Below, one piece after another: positions 44,753 through 53,838 of a stretch of DNA of 64,000 bases; positions within the stretch are counted from its first letter, which is position 1, and each line of letters begins with the position of its first letter. Position numbers and translations under genes: made by a program. Source of the DNA: Globodera rostochiensis (lineage: Eukaryota > Nematoda > Chromadorea > Rhabditida > Heteroderidae); assembly GCA_018350325.1 (NCBI GenBank), contig JAEVLN010000005.1, positions 4,376,393-4,440,392 of the forward strand. Reading direction: 5' to 3'. The notes below the pieces were generated by a model. The model saw only the letters and a list, made by a program, of their open reading frames with translations. It did not search any database and had not been told where the DNA came from.

Positions 44753-45706
44753 TTAAAAATTCTTAATTTCTTTTCTAAATTGAGCTTTCCATCTTTTTAA
44801 ACTGCTTCTAGAGATTTTCAACCAATCAGCGATGTCACAATCGCGCATTTTCGGATTCTTTCCTTTTATTTTGGCATATTTTTTCATTTTTTCAATTTTT
44901 GTTTCATCAGAAATATTATTGCTGACATAAAGCCCAAATTTGCGCTTCCAATAATAAATTGAGCTGAAACAAACGCCCAATTTTTTTGCAATTTTCTCAT
45001 TCAGTTCACTGATTAAAATGTTTTTGAGTTTTGCCTTCTGACATTTGCTTTTTATCTTATCAAATTGTTTCAAAATTTCACGTTTTTCAAACTCCGAAAA
45101 CTTTGATTTGGTTTCTTTTTTTAAACCAAATTCTTTGATCCATTTATAAATTGTTGTGCGACCAATACCCAAATCATTTGTTATTTTGTTTTCAATTTGA
45201 ATGTGTTGATAGGTGGAATATTTTCTTTTTTTAGTATAATTTTCTTTAATTTCACGAAATTTTTGAATAATTTCCCATTTTCGCTGATCAGACTCAGTTT
45301 TTTCACCTTCATTTTCAACCCTCTCGTCTTGATCAGTTGAATTGTTTTGATCAGACAAATGTTTAGCTTCCTTAGAATGATCAAGATCATCCGCTGATGG
45401 TGCTGAAGTGTTTTCGTCTTCCGACCAATTTTCAGCATAAATTTCATCAAATTTCTGTTTCAATATTTCAGCCTCAATATTTTTCTGATCAGAAGTGTTT
45501 GTAGCTTGTACGTCTTGATCTTCTTCTTTAACATGACGACAGTTCAAGTCTTTTGAATCATTATTTTCATTATCCCATCCTTTTCCAAATATTTCATCAA
45601 ATGATTTGTAAAGTTTTGGCCCTTGTCCGCGTTCGCCCACCAAATTAGCATTTTTGATCAAATTTATTGCAAAGAATGAAATAAGAATTAATAGCCAAAA
45701 TTTCAT
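44753..45706 (-). CDS. Divergent, intronless HTH-repeat family member, 317 aa
   Basis: One open frame. Residues 1-20 form a signal peptide (MKFWLLILISFFAINLIKNA). The core motif occurs twice: SFDEIFGKGWDNE (35-47) and KFDEIYAENWSED (85-97). The acidic linker (98-140) has two sequons but no IGQIEPNSTDQ array, although NNSTDQ at 121 is related. Module 1 is about 141-194 (TIYKWIKEFG), module 2 about 204-258 (SIYYWKRKFG) and module 3 about 268-311 (SLKRWKAQF). The intron found in every other full copy, between modules 2 and 3, is absent, and protein similarity to the others is low. It could be an old branch or a retrocopy that lost the intron. It lacks the usual upstream block. Confidence 0.8.
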   Translation of the reverse strand: MKFWLLILISFFAINLIKNANLVGERGQGPKLYKSFDEIFGKGWDNENNDSKDLNCRHVKEEDQDVQATNTSDQKNIEAEILKQKFDEIYAENWSEDENTSAPSADDLDHSKEAKHLSDQNNSTDQDERVENEGEKTESDQRKWEIIQKFREIKENYTKKRKYSTYQHIQIENKITNDLGIGRTTIYKWIKEFGLKKETKSKFSEFEKREILKQFDKIKSKCQKAKLKNILISELNEKIAKKLGVCFSSIYYWKRKFGLYVSNNISDETKIEKMKKYAKIKGKNPKMRDCDIADWLKISRSSLKRWKAQFRKEIKNF

Positions 45707-46515
45707 GTTTATTGTCTAAAATTTATTTATTAAATATTCACAAGAAATCTTTTTTGCATAAAAATTAATTTATAATGTTCAAAAAAATCATTCGCATGGA
45801 AAATTATCAAAATTTTCCGACTTTTACGACAGATTTGAGACAATTTTCTCGCCGCTTTTGGACCAATTTTCTTAAAAATTATTGCTAAAATCTTCAGAAA
45901 AAGCTTAGAACCCGTATTTTAAATTGTTTTTTTGGTTGCTGGCTAAAATTTTCAATTTCTCGAGTTTTTGAGCTAACATTAACCGGTCTCGGGGTCAAGT
46001 CTCGAGTCTCGGTAAATTTTTGGTCTCAAGAATCACTACGCAAGTGATTGAACCACTTAAAACAGAACACTAACGGAACAGATCCAAACTTGTTGGAGCA
46101 GGAAAACACTGATAGGTCAAATTAAATTTTGCGTTTCAAAATCAAATTTTTTGCAAAAATAATATTTTAGTTTTCTATAATTTATCTGAAATAAAAATTA
46201 TTAATAATTTTTTAACATTTATGTAAACGCTATTTGTAAAAATAAATTGGTTGGGATGAGGAGATGCCTGCCTGAATCGACAGAATAAAATCAATGACAT
46301 AAAATGGAAACATTAGGAAAATTTATGTTATTAGATTATTAGACGTTGTCGTTTACAAATGGGGCCTATTTCAATTGTATCGTATCTTCGATATGATCTA
46401 ATAATATGATTATTTCTTTAACAAGCTTGTCAGATTCCATTCAAATTTTTTGTTTAAATTATAATTAGAATTTCTATAAATGCCCATAAATTCAGAGATT
46501 ATTTTGCTAAAATAA
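45707..46515. other. Intergenic, no gene seen
   Basis: AT-rich sequence with CTCGAGTCTCGG words near 45955-46040. No upstream block of the family was recognised here, unlike around other copies. Confidence 0.4.
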
Positions 46516-46517
46516 AT

Positions 46518-46865
46518 TAGTTTTGTTTTTTAATTTTTGTGTCATTTTTTGCAACAAATTCATTGGACAAAGCCGAATCGTAAAAGTAAAAATGGAGGAA
46601 ACTTCACTCAAAACATTTTACAACAATTATCTTTTGGAAACTTAACTTGGCCAATCCATGAGTCAATTAATTTATTTAAGCTAATTAAATTATTTAACAG
46701 AACCACAACATAACCATAACGAGCAAAAAGAATTAATGAAACATTATTATGAAATTAAAGACAAAAATCCTAAAAAGGAAATTGCCAAAATGTTGAAAAT
46801 TGGATAAATGGAAAAAGCAATTTAAACGACAACAATTACATCCAAATTCTGTTTTTGATGTTTCT
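46518..46865 (+). pseudogene. Heavily decayed family member
   Basis: Pieces in order: a signal-peptide-like FVSFFATNSLDKAES; a gap with loss of linker and modules 1-2; GNLTWPIHESI at a ruined donor (CATGAG); an acceptor TTTAACAG ending at about 46700; and NEQKELMKHYYEIKDKNPK with module 3 interrupted at KIG-stop. Multiple frameshifts and losses rule out function. Confidence 0.75.
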
Positions 46866-47275
46866 GTTTCCTCTTGCTTTTCTATCAACTGTCGATATTT
46901 GTCGACATATTCCGAAAAATGTTCAAACAAAACAGCTTATTTATTTCAAAGATATCGACCCAAAAGCTATCCAATGGCAGAAAAAATTGTGCTTTTATAA
47001 ATCTGGGGTTGGAAGCAATTTTTTCCCGATTATTAGTGATCATTTGAGTCAACCTAACCGTTTAAGTTTTTGGAAAGTGTTATTCGGGCAAAATTCTTGC
47101 CGAGCGCCCAGTTGAACGATTCCCATTTAGTTGCTGAAAAGCTCATTTTTAATGGGTATTATTTATTAATATTGAAATTGAATATTTTACTATTTTTTAA
47201 TTTAAGAATATTTTTGAGAGAAAATCTTAACACAAAAATATTGTCAAATTTTTTCCATATCGAATTTTACGTTAA

Positions 47276-47727
47276 ATGGAAAAATTTTGGGTTTTAATTT
47301 TGGTGGCATTTTTTGCAACAAATTCATTCGACAAATCCGAATCCGTTAAATTGGAGCTCAAAACATTTGATGAAATATTCGGAGAAGGCTGGTGGGACAA
47401 TGACAAAGACAAAGAAGGGCATAAATTAACGCTTGAACAAAATGTCCTTTACCAAATCGACCGGCAGAACACCCAAACCAGTGAGCATTTATTGTATTAA
47501 TTTATTTATATTAATTAACAATTCTTTTTACAGAACCACAACATAAATACTCCCACAGCGGACAAAATGAATTGATGAAACGTTATTATGAAATTAAGGA
47601 CCAAAATCCTAAAATGAGTGTTGGAGACATTGCCAAAATGTTTAAAATTGATGCAAGCACTTTGTATAAATGCAAAAATTGGCAATCTTTGTCAAGAAAA
47701 TCAAAGCAAAAATTCAGAAACATGTGA
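47276..47727 (+). CDS. Internally deleted family member: secreted N-terminus plus truncated module 3 (132 aa)
   Basis: Exon 1 is 47276-47480 and exon 2 is 47534-47727; the 53-nt intron keeps GTGAGC and TTTTTACAG signals and phase 1. The product has a signal peptide (MEKFWVLILVAFFATNS), SVKLELKTFDEIFGEGWWDN, then KLTLEQNVLYQIDRQNTQ. It jumps straight to the donor, so the linker repeats and modules 1-2 are missing. In exon 2 the frame is open through SGQNELMKRYYEIKDQNPK to TLYKCK, where dispersed-repeat DNA replaces the end of module 3 (tail NWQSLSRKS...NM). The deletion joins CACCCAAA to CCAAACCAG across a shared CCAAA. It is open and spliceable, but whether it is expressed or functional is uncertain. 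Confidence 0.55.
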
Positions 47728-47868
47728 TGAATTTTCAAAATGCTTTTTTTTGCGCACATTTTACATATTAAAGAAATATTTTGAAGTTTAAATGTTCCGT
47801 TAATGGTCGAGAAAATGGTCCAGGCCGAAGAAAGGTAAACAAATGGTTGCACTCAAGCGGGTTTGAAC

Positions 47869-48054
47869 TAGAGATCGGACACGGGCCGGGGTCCGTACGG
47901 GTTTTTACGGACCCCGTGGCCCGTAACCCGTGTTTTTTTGGGCCAACAAGGGTTTACACGTGTTCACGGGCATTAGTGGGTTTCTAGCCCGTGTAGCCCT
48001 TGCCCGTGTAGGTCGGCGATCCTTATCTGTGTCATATGAAAATCCCGATCTCTA
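47869..48054. mobile_element. hAT-like mini-element, 186 bp
   Basis: Ends TAGAGATCGG and CCCGATCTCTA are inverted repeats (one mismatch). The exact 8-bp target duplication is GTTTGAAC (47861-47868, 48055-48062). The interior is made of ACGGGCCCGT-like words. Confidence 0.8.
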
Positions 48055-48062
48055 GTTTGAAC

Positions 48063-48239
48063 TAGGGTTGGTCCCGAGGGGGGGGGGGGGGGGGGGATCC
48101 CCGGTCAAACCGGGGACGAAGATTCCGGGGACGGAAACCCCGTTTTCGGGGATGGTCAAACCGGGGAACGGGGACGTGGATGAGAATGGCCGGGGATCCC
48201 CGGTTTTCCCCGTCCCCGCCCCCCCCGGGGCCAACCCTA
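48063..48239. mobile_element. hAT-like mini-element, 177 bp, abutting the previous one
   Basis: Ends TAGGGTTGGTCCC and GGGCCAACCCTA. The left flank GTTTGAAC is the target copy of the first element; the right flank GTTTGCCC matches it at 6 of 8. The interior is CCCCGGTCAAACCGGGGA words and a long G tract. Confidence 0.7.
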
Positions 48240-48299
48240 GTTTGCCCAAACCACGACATGAAACTTGTCGAAAAGACAAACCAACTAGGCCATGTATTT

Positions 48300-48385
48300 A
48301 CTTTGGTGCACCGAAGCCCTGTTGTGGTTAGCCTAGAAATTGGCTGGGAGGGAGTTCGAATCCCAACTGTGTAAACGACTGAATG
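48300..48385 (+). repeat. tRNA-like segment
   Basis: TTGTGGTTAGCCTAGAAATTG and GGAGTTCGAATCCCAACTG look like A- and B-box regions of a tRNA-derived repeat. No complete cloverleaf is evident. Confidence 0.35.
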
Positions 48386-48459
48386 CAACACTTTTTTCAA
48401 GAGACAATTATAATTATTACAAAATTTCTTCATTTCTCTATTACAATTAATCGCTATTT

Positions 48460-48823
48460 TCATAAAATGATTATTAAATATTTATGAGATGTCAGGAATA
48501 TTGATTCGGGTGAGATAATTATTAAAGAATATGATTTACCTATGTGAATGTGCATTACAATTGTGGGCTGTCATTTATTACTTTCAATAATTTTTTTATC
48601 TAAAATTAAATAAATGAAAAGTTTGAAAATTTGAGAGAATTCTTTAAACAAAAATTATTGACAAATTTTCCATATCGAATTTTATTGTTTTGAGCTAAAA
48701 TTACAACTGGTGGGTGGAGTGAATTTGTTATTATTTGCATTTATTTGGGCTAAAAATCTCGCCATTTTAGTTATTTTATTTCATTTACAAATATTCTTAT
48801 AAATCCCAACAATTATCCTTAAA
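48460..48823 (+). promoter_or_regulatory. Conserved upstream block of the gene at 48824
   Basis: ATTTATGAGATGTCAGGAAT, TTGATTCGGGTGAGAT, AAAGAATATGATTTACC and GGGCTGTCATTTATTACTTTC are the clearest plus-strand version of the block. It lies about 220-340 bp before the ATG; the intervening leader is AT-rich. Confidence 0.6.
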
Positions 48824-49863
48824 ATGAATGAGTTTCGGCTTTTAATTTTGGTTTTATTCTTTCCAATAAATGCACTGGACAAAGCCGACTCCGTTAAATT
48901 GGAACTCAAAACATTTGATGAAATATTCGGAGAAGGCTGGTGGGACAAAGGTGAAGCCGAAGATTTGAAAATGCCGGCGCCAACAAACTTTGGACAAAAT
49001 GTCCATCACCAAATCGACCGACAGAACACCCAAATTGGACAAATTGAACCCAATTCAACTGATCAGCTTGGACAAATTGAACCAAATTCAACTGATCAGA
49101 TTGGACAAATTGAACCCAATTCAACTGATCAGATTGGACAAATTGAACCGAATTCAACTGATCAGCTTGGACAAATTGAACCCAATGGACAAATTGAAGA
49201 AAATATTGTCGAAGATGAGCGAAAACGTAAAATTATCGACAAATTCCACGCAATAAAAGACGAATTTAAGCAAAAAGGAAAATATTCGGCAAAAGAATGG
49301 ACTAAAATTGAGAATGAAATTAGTACAAATTTTGGAGTCAAGCGCCGAAAAATATATAAATGGAAAAAAGAAATTGGCTTAAGTCGAAAAGCGTTCTATG
49401 AAAAAGAAGAACGTAAACATTTAATAGAGAAATTTGATCAAATGAAAGCCGATTTAAAGCGGGCCGGATTCAAAAATTCTTATCCCAATCAAATTAATAA
49501 AACTGTCGCAAAAGAATTGGGAGTAAGTGATACAACAATTTACATTTGGAAAAGTGAACTTGGCCAATCCAGTGAGTATTTTGATTTTATTAATTTAATT
49601 TAATTTAACTAAAAACTTTTACAGCACCAGACTATAAATACCCCCACAGCGAACAAAAGGAATTGATGAAACGGTATTATGAAATTAAAGACAAAAATCC
49701 TAAAATTAATGACAAGGAAATTGTTAAATTGTTGGAAATTGGAATTACCACTTTGGTTAGATGGAAGAGACAATTTAAACGACAGCAATTTCATCCAAAT
49801 TCTGCCAAGAATGCCGCGGCAAATGTTCAGGCAATTGGGAACTCGAATTTGGGGATTATTTGA
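48824..49863 (+). CDS. Secreted HTH-repeat family protein, 328 aa, intact
   Basis: Exon 1 is 48824-49571 and exon 2 is 49625-49863; the 53-nt intron has GTGAGT at 49572 and TTTTACAG ending at 49624, phase 1. Residues 1-18 are a signal peptide (MNEFRLLILVLFFPINA). FDEIFGEGWWD is at 31-41. Four perfect and one partial IGQ/LGQIEPNSTDQ repeats span 71-123. Module 1 is about 132-185 (KIYKWKKEIG), module 2 about 196-246 (TIYIWKSELG) and module 3 about 258-299 (TLVRWKRQFK). The tail NAAANVQAIGNSNLGII is complete. The 3' flank (GGTCAATGATCGAATCTGTG) is shared with the copy at 17162. Confidence 0.85.
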
Positions 49864-50260
49864 ATGAATGGTCAATGATCGAATCTGTGCCGATGAAAGC
49901 AGACATTTTAATCCCGACCCCGAAATAGCATTTTTTAACTTTTTGAAATATAAAATTTTAAAATGGTTCTTTGTTTATAAGTCATTTTGAAATAAATTTG
50001 CAATAATTATAATTTAAAGGATTTTGATAATCAATACTTCACTACCAGTGCTACCGATCATTTTTTAAATTTAATTTCTCTTATTACATCAATTAAGAAA
50101 TCTTGCCCATTTTTTGCTTAATTAGACGTTAAACGGAAAAAAAATTATGTATTTTGCGTATTTGTGTACTAAAGTGCCATTTTCGGTGCGTATTTACTAT
50201 TTCGGCAGGGCAAACACCAAAAATTCCAAAAGGGAGGGGATGGGCGAAGGAAGACTTCAA
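49864..50260. other. Intergenic after the family gene
   Basis: The first 70 bp are conserved family 3' flank. The rest is AT-rich with no gene signal. Confidence 0.4.
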
Positions 50261-50261
50261 C

Positions 50262-50460
50262 CCTTTTCCAACAAATTCCCAGTTTGGTGGATGGCTTGAA
50301 CAGACTGATGATCTGTTTCCAACAAATTCCCAGTTTGGTGGATGGCTTGAACAGACTGATGCCAACAAATTCCCAGTTTGTTGGATGGCTTGAACACAAT
50401 GATGATCTGTTTCCAACAAATTTCCAGGTTGGTGGATGGCTTGAACACACTGATGAACTG
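50262..50460. repeat. 51-bp tandem repeat, about 4 copies, with an inverted unit at 50620-50690
   Basis: Units of CCAACAAATTCCCAGTTTGG plus TGGATGGCTTGAACAGACTG run head to tail with drift (one copy lacks the GATCTGTTT part). A reverse copy (CAATTTGTTGGAAACAGATC, GTTCAAGCCATCCACCAA) lies at 50625-50675. Confidence 0.85.
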
Positions 50461-50487
50461 GGTCCGGAATTTGTCCTTTATATGTTT

Positions 50488-50690
50488 TTAAGAGAAGCTC
50501 AAGTTCTTTGGCCTAGCTTTTGACCATCTCCAAATCCTTGCCTCGCGAAAAACCGGCCATCCTGATGAGGAAGGCCAGCGGTCCAGCAGCTCCTCACCAA
50601 GTCGCTCCTTTAGCTGGTTGACAATTTGTTGGAAACAGATCATCAGTCTGTTCAAGCCATCCACCAATGCTGGGACCAGCGATGGGTTTG
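50488..50690 (-). pseudogene. Coding-like fragment containing one repeat unit
   Basis: The minus frame reads LVDGLNRLMICFQQIVNQLK, then ERLGEELLDRWPSSSGWPVF and a few more residues to a stop at 50488. It is GC-richer and looks protein-like, with the repeat unit as its first third. I do not recognise it. The tandem repeat at 50262 may derive from this exon. Confidence 0.35.
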
Positions 50691-51032
50691 GCCGGCCCTC
50701 CCCAAGCACGAATGTCAATGTGCCGTTTTTTATTCGGGGGGAGGGATTACATAATATGGGGAAAGTTCCCCCGATTCGGGTAGGGAAGTGGGGAGGGGAA
50801 TTGATTGATCGGGATCCGGATCCGATTAGAAGTGATTGGGGGGTGATCAGAGGTGTTGGGTAACATCCCAAAAGGTGGACGGGACCGGCCCCGGGACAGT
50901 TGTTAATTGGGGAAAACAATTGAGTGGGGGGGGGGAGAAGAATGATCGTTGGCCAGCACCATTTTGATTTTTTGATTATGCAATTTGCATTAAAATTCGG
51001 AATTTTTCATTCAAATACGAAGCCAAATGAGG
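50691..51032. other. Intergenic, G-rich tracts, no gene seen
   Basis: GC-richer unique sequence with GGGGAGGG-type stretches, GATCGGGATCCGGATCC near 50807 and a G10 run near 50927. No supported coding frame. Confidence 0.35.
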
Positions 51033-51305
51033 TCAACAAATGGTCACATCTTTGACAAAAATGGGCAAGGGTGATTTTGGTAGAATGTTGATTGGGCATC
51101 GTTCTCGCGCCCGTGTCAGTTGTTTCGGGTTGATGCTGATTTGAGTTAGCATTTCCATCACCATTGAGTCGGTTATCTGCTCGATGTAGATGTCCGGCTT
51201 CAAACGTCTGGCAGCGTTTGTCGCCATGTCCGAAAACCGTCGTGTTGCCTTGATATGGACACAGTCCGATCTGGCTCTGTGGATGAAGCACCGCCCGGTC
51301 CAAAA
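51033..51305 (-). pseudogene. Coding-like fragment of an unrecognised gene, joined to a family flank
   Basis: The minus strand is open for about 90 codons: CFIHRARSDCVHIKATRRFS, DMATNAARRLKPDIYIEQIT, DSMVMEMLTQISINPKQL, ending VKDVTIC-stop at 51033. Composition and residue pattern look like a real exon. There is no recognised family, no start and no signal peptide. At 51306 it meets ATTTATGAGATGTCAG, the edge of a family upstream block, so it is probably a transposed or duplicated fragment. Confidence 0.4.
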
Positions 51306-51632
51306 AATATATTTATGAGATGTCAGAATTTGAAAGTCCCGGTTTTCCGGTCCAGTCGGGACTAACCGGTACTAAATTTACACCTCCTAATGATGACATA
51401 ATCGAGAGACAATTTCAATCTTTTATACTTGTGTTCCTTTGGCAATCATCACTAGGGTGTATATTAACAAAGATTGGACCCGGCGGCGCTTATCGGCACC
51501 GCCGGACATCCCCTCCACTCTTCCGTAAAAACCAATTTTTTCTAAAAATTATTCCAAAATTACGAAGAGTTAAAGATCTTATCAAAAATGTCTCTTTAAA
51601 TTAAAAAAAAATCTTCAATATAAGCGAATTTG
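51306..51632. repeat. Upstream-block edge, CCGG words and GC palindrome
   Basis: TATTTATGAGATGTCAG at 51308, TCCCGGTTTTCCGGTCC words, ATGATGACATAATCGAGAG (shared with 24600 and 58655) and the palindrome CCCGGCGGCGCTTATCGGC at 51479. No gene. Confidence 0.45.
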
Positions 51633-52771
51633 TCAAATGCTCCCCAAATTTGAGTTCCCAATTTCCTGAACATTTGCCGCGGCATTCTCTTCCACAGAAT
51701 GTCCATCAACAGAATTTGGATGAAATTGCTGTCGTTTAAATTGCTTTTTCCATCTAACCAAAGTGGTTCTTCCAATTTTCAACATTTTGGCAATGTCCTT
51801 GTCCCTAATTTTAGGGTTTTGATCTTTAATTTCATAATAAAATTTCATTAATTCATTTTGTTCGCTGTGAGAGTGTTTATGTTGTGGTTCTGTAAAAGAA
51901 TTTTTAATTAATTTAATTAAATAAACAAAATTGGGCTCGAAAACTTACTGGTTTGGCCAAGTTCACTTTTCCAATTAGAAATTGTTCTAAAACTGAGGCC
52001 CAACTCTTTTGCAACAGTTTTATCAATTTCTTGATGATAAGAGTTTTTGAATCCGCCCCGCTTTAACTCGGCTTTTCTCTGGTAAAATTTCTCTACCAAA
52101 TGTTTACGTTCTTCTTTTTCATATAACACTTTTTGATTTAGGCCAAATTCTTTTTTCCATTTATATATCTTTTTGCGATTTACTTTGAAATGTTTAGCAA
52201 TTTCTTTCTCAATTTGAATCCATTCATTTTTTGAATATTTTCCTTTTTGCTTAAATTCGTCTTTTATTGCGTGGAATTTGTCGATTATTTTACGTCTTGC
52301 ACCTTCAACAAGATTTTCGTTTGAAGACATTTCTTTCTGTTCTTCGCTTTTTTTGGCATTATCAGAGTGATCAGACTCTGTGAGAGGAGGATTTTGATCA
52401 GTTGAATTTGGTTCATTTTGTCCATTGTGATCAGACTCTGTGAGAGGAGCATTCTGATCAGTTGAATTGGGTTCGATTTGTCCAAGCTGATCAGTTGAAT
52501 TAGGTTCAATTTGTCCAAGCTGATCAGTTGAATTGGGTTCAATTTGTCCAAGCTGATCAGTTGAATTGGGTTCAATTTGTCCAATTTGGGTGTTCTGTCG
52601 GTCGATTTGGTGAAGAGCATTTTGTTCAAGCGTTAATTTATCCCATTCTTTGGCTTTGTCATTGTCCCACCAGCCTTCACCGAATATTTCATCAAATAAG
52701 TCTACGGATTCGGATTTGTCGAATGAATTTGTTGCGAAGAATGACACCAAAATAATCCAAAATTTATCCAT
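51633..52771 (-). CDS. Secreted HTH-repeat family protein, 359 aa, intact
   Basis: Exon 1 is 52771-51949 and exon 2 is 51889-51633; the 59-nt intron has GTAAGT at 51948 and TTTTACAG ending at 51890, phase 1. Signal peptide MDKFWIILVSFFATNS. It has the second N-terminal type, SVDLFDEIFGEGWWDNDK then KLTLEQNALHQIDRQ. Four IGQ/LGQIEPNSTDQ repeats span 63-106, followed by a diverged NGQNEPNSTDQ at 116-126 inside a duplicated PPLTESDH spacer. Module 1 is about 158-210 (KIYKWKKEFG), module 2 about 221-272 (TISNWKSELG), and module 3 lies in exon 2 (TLVRWKKQFK). The tail VEENAAANVQEIGNSNLGSI is complete. It has the longest linker in the cluster. Confidence 0.85.
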
Positions 52772-53335
52772 TTATTATGCAAAACAACCTCTGAATATAT
52801 ATGGGCATTTTAAACGAAAAATTCGATATTGAAATATTTGCTTTTCAAATTACGAAAGTAATTAATAGGCTGGGATTTACTTAATGTTAGCTTCAACACT
52901 TCGAGATCTTTCGAGTGGTGTTTAAGAATTTATGAATCGGTTAAAGTTGAAGCATGCCCCGATCTTGATTGGTGGATGAGTTGGGTTTAACCCTTTGAAT
53001 GGAGAATAAAATGCCCACTTTTTGGTCACAAAAAATGTCCATTTATTTATTTGAAAATTTGGAAAAGTCGATTTTTAGTGGTTTTTCGTTTTAATTGCAT
53101 TTTTTCTTAAAGAATTTTTTGAAAAGCCGAAATATTATAAAATCATATTTTATGTGCTAATCCCCAAAATATGTAAAAATGTTTTATAACTCAATTAAAA
53201 ATGTCCAAATCAATATTCCCTGACATCTCATAAATATATTTTTTGAACCGGGACCAAATCAATATTTCTGACATTTTCGTAAATATATTTATAAAAATGA
53301 CGATTGATTGTGAATAGCCAAATGAAAAAAAAAAT
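52772..53335 (-). promoter_or_regulatory. Leader and conserved upstream block of the gene at 51633-52771
   Basis: The block proper is at 53205-53330 (CAATATTCCCTGACATCTC, GAACCGGGACCAAATC, GACGATTGATTGTGAATAGCC). Between it and the gene is about 430 bp of unrelated AT-rich DNA, so the block here sits unusually far from the ATG. Confidence 0.5.
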
Positions 53336-53838
53336 GTGACATCATTGTATGCAAAATTTTATTTTAGATTTAACTGACACAAAATTTTATATATTTTTTT
53401 ATTGCATCTTTTTCTTTCCGCTTTTAAATCATTTAAAATTTTGGCTTCAAGGGGTCATTTGAATTTGAACCCCCCCCCCCTCGGTCAGTCGAATTTGTAG
53501 CGTCAGAAGCGTAGGCCATACGTACTTATTTTTGGTTTAAAAGCTATTCGGATTTCATCCGCCCAGCCATTAATGGAATTGTACCGACCCGAAGCATTTC
53601 GTTTAACCGAACCGAAAAAGGTTTTTGGTTCGGGTTGAAACCGACAGCCTTAGTAGGGTTGTTCAAGTGCGGTTAAGAAGCGGAACCCCGCTCCACACCC
53701 GGTTCACGGAACCGGGTTTTCGCCCAAAAATCCGGCTAGGTTCCGGTTAGGTAACCGTTTTTGAACAACCCTAATTTTATAAACGTTATCATTTTGAATT
53801 ACATTCCCTTAGGCTATTTTATTCGGAGTCCCCTGAAG
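53336..53838. repeat. Word repeats, no gene
   Basis: ACCGAACCGAAAAAGG and TTTTTGGTTCGGG words at 53595-53640, and TAGGGTTGTTCAAGTGCGG to TTGAACAACCCTA (53654-53773), are hAT-like in shape. No convincing target duplication is present for either. Confidence 0.45.

Larger units (their letters stand above)
47690..48300 (-). mobile_element. SINE-like element split by two hAT-like insertions
   Basis: The body (AATTGGCAATCTTTGTC, TTTTTGCGCACATTTT, ATGTTCCGTTAATGG, AGGCCGAAGAAAGG) and the tRNA-like head (AGCGGGTTTGAAC, then AAAAGACAAACCAAC at 48272) match 16560-16790. The insertions at 47869-48239 sit inside the B-box-like part. Confidence 0.6.

Noticed and set aside
44450..46040. One transposable element carrying the intronless family gene
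   Set aside because: CTCGAG-type words lie on both sides, but no inverted termini or target duplication could be matched, so capture is not supported.
48052..48463. Proline/glycine-rich open frames on both strands
   Set aside because: They are produced by the CCCCGG words and the G tract of a hAT-like mini-element.
53654..53773. hAT-like element with AGGGTTGTTC ends
   Set aside because: Ends are inverted, but the flanking 8-mers (AGCCTTAG, ATTTTATA) do not match, so it is listed only as a word repeat.
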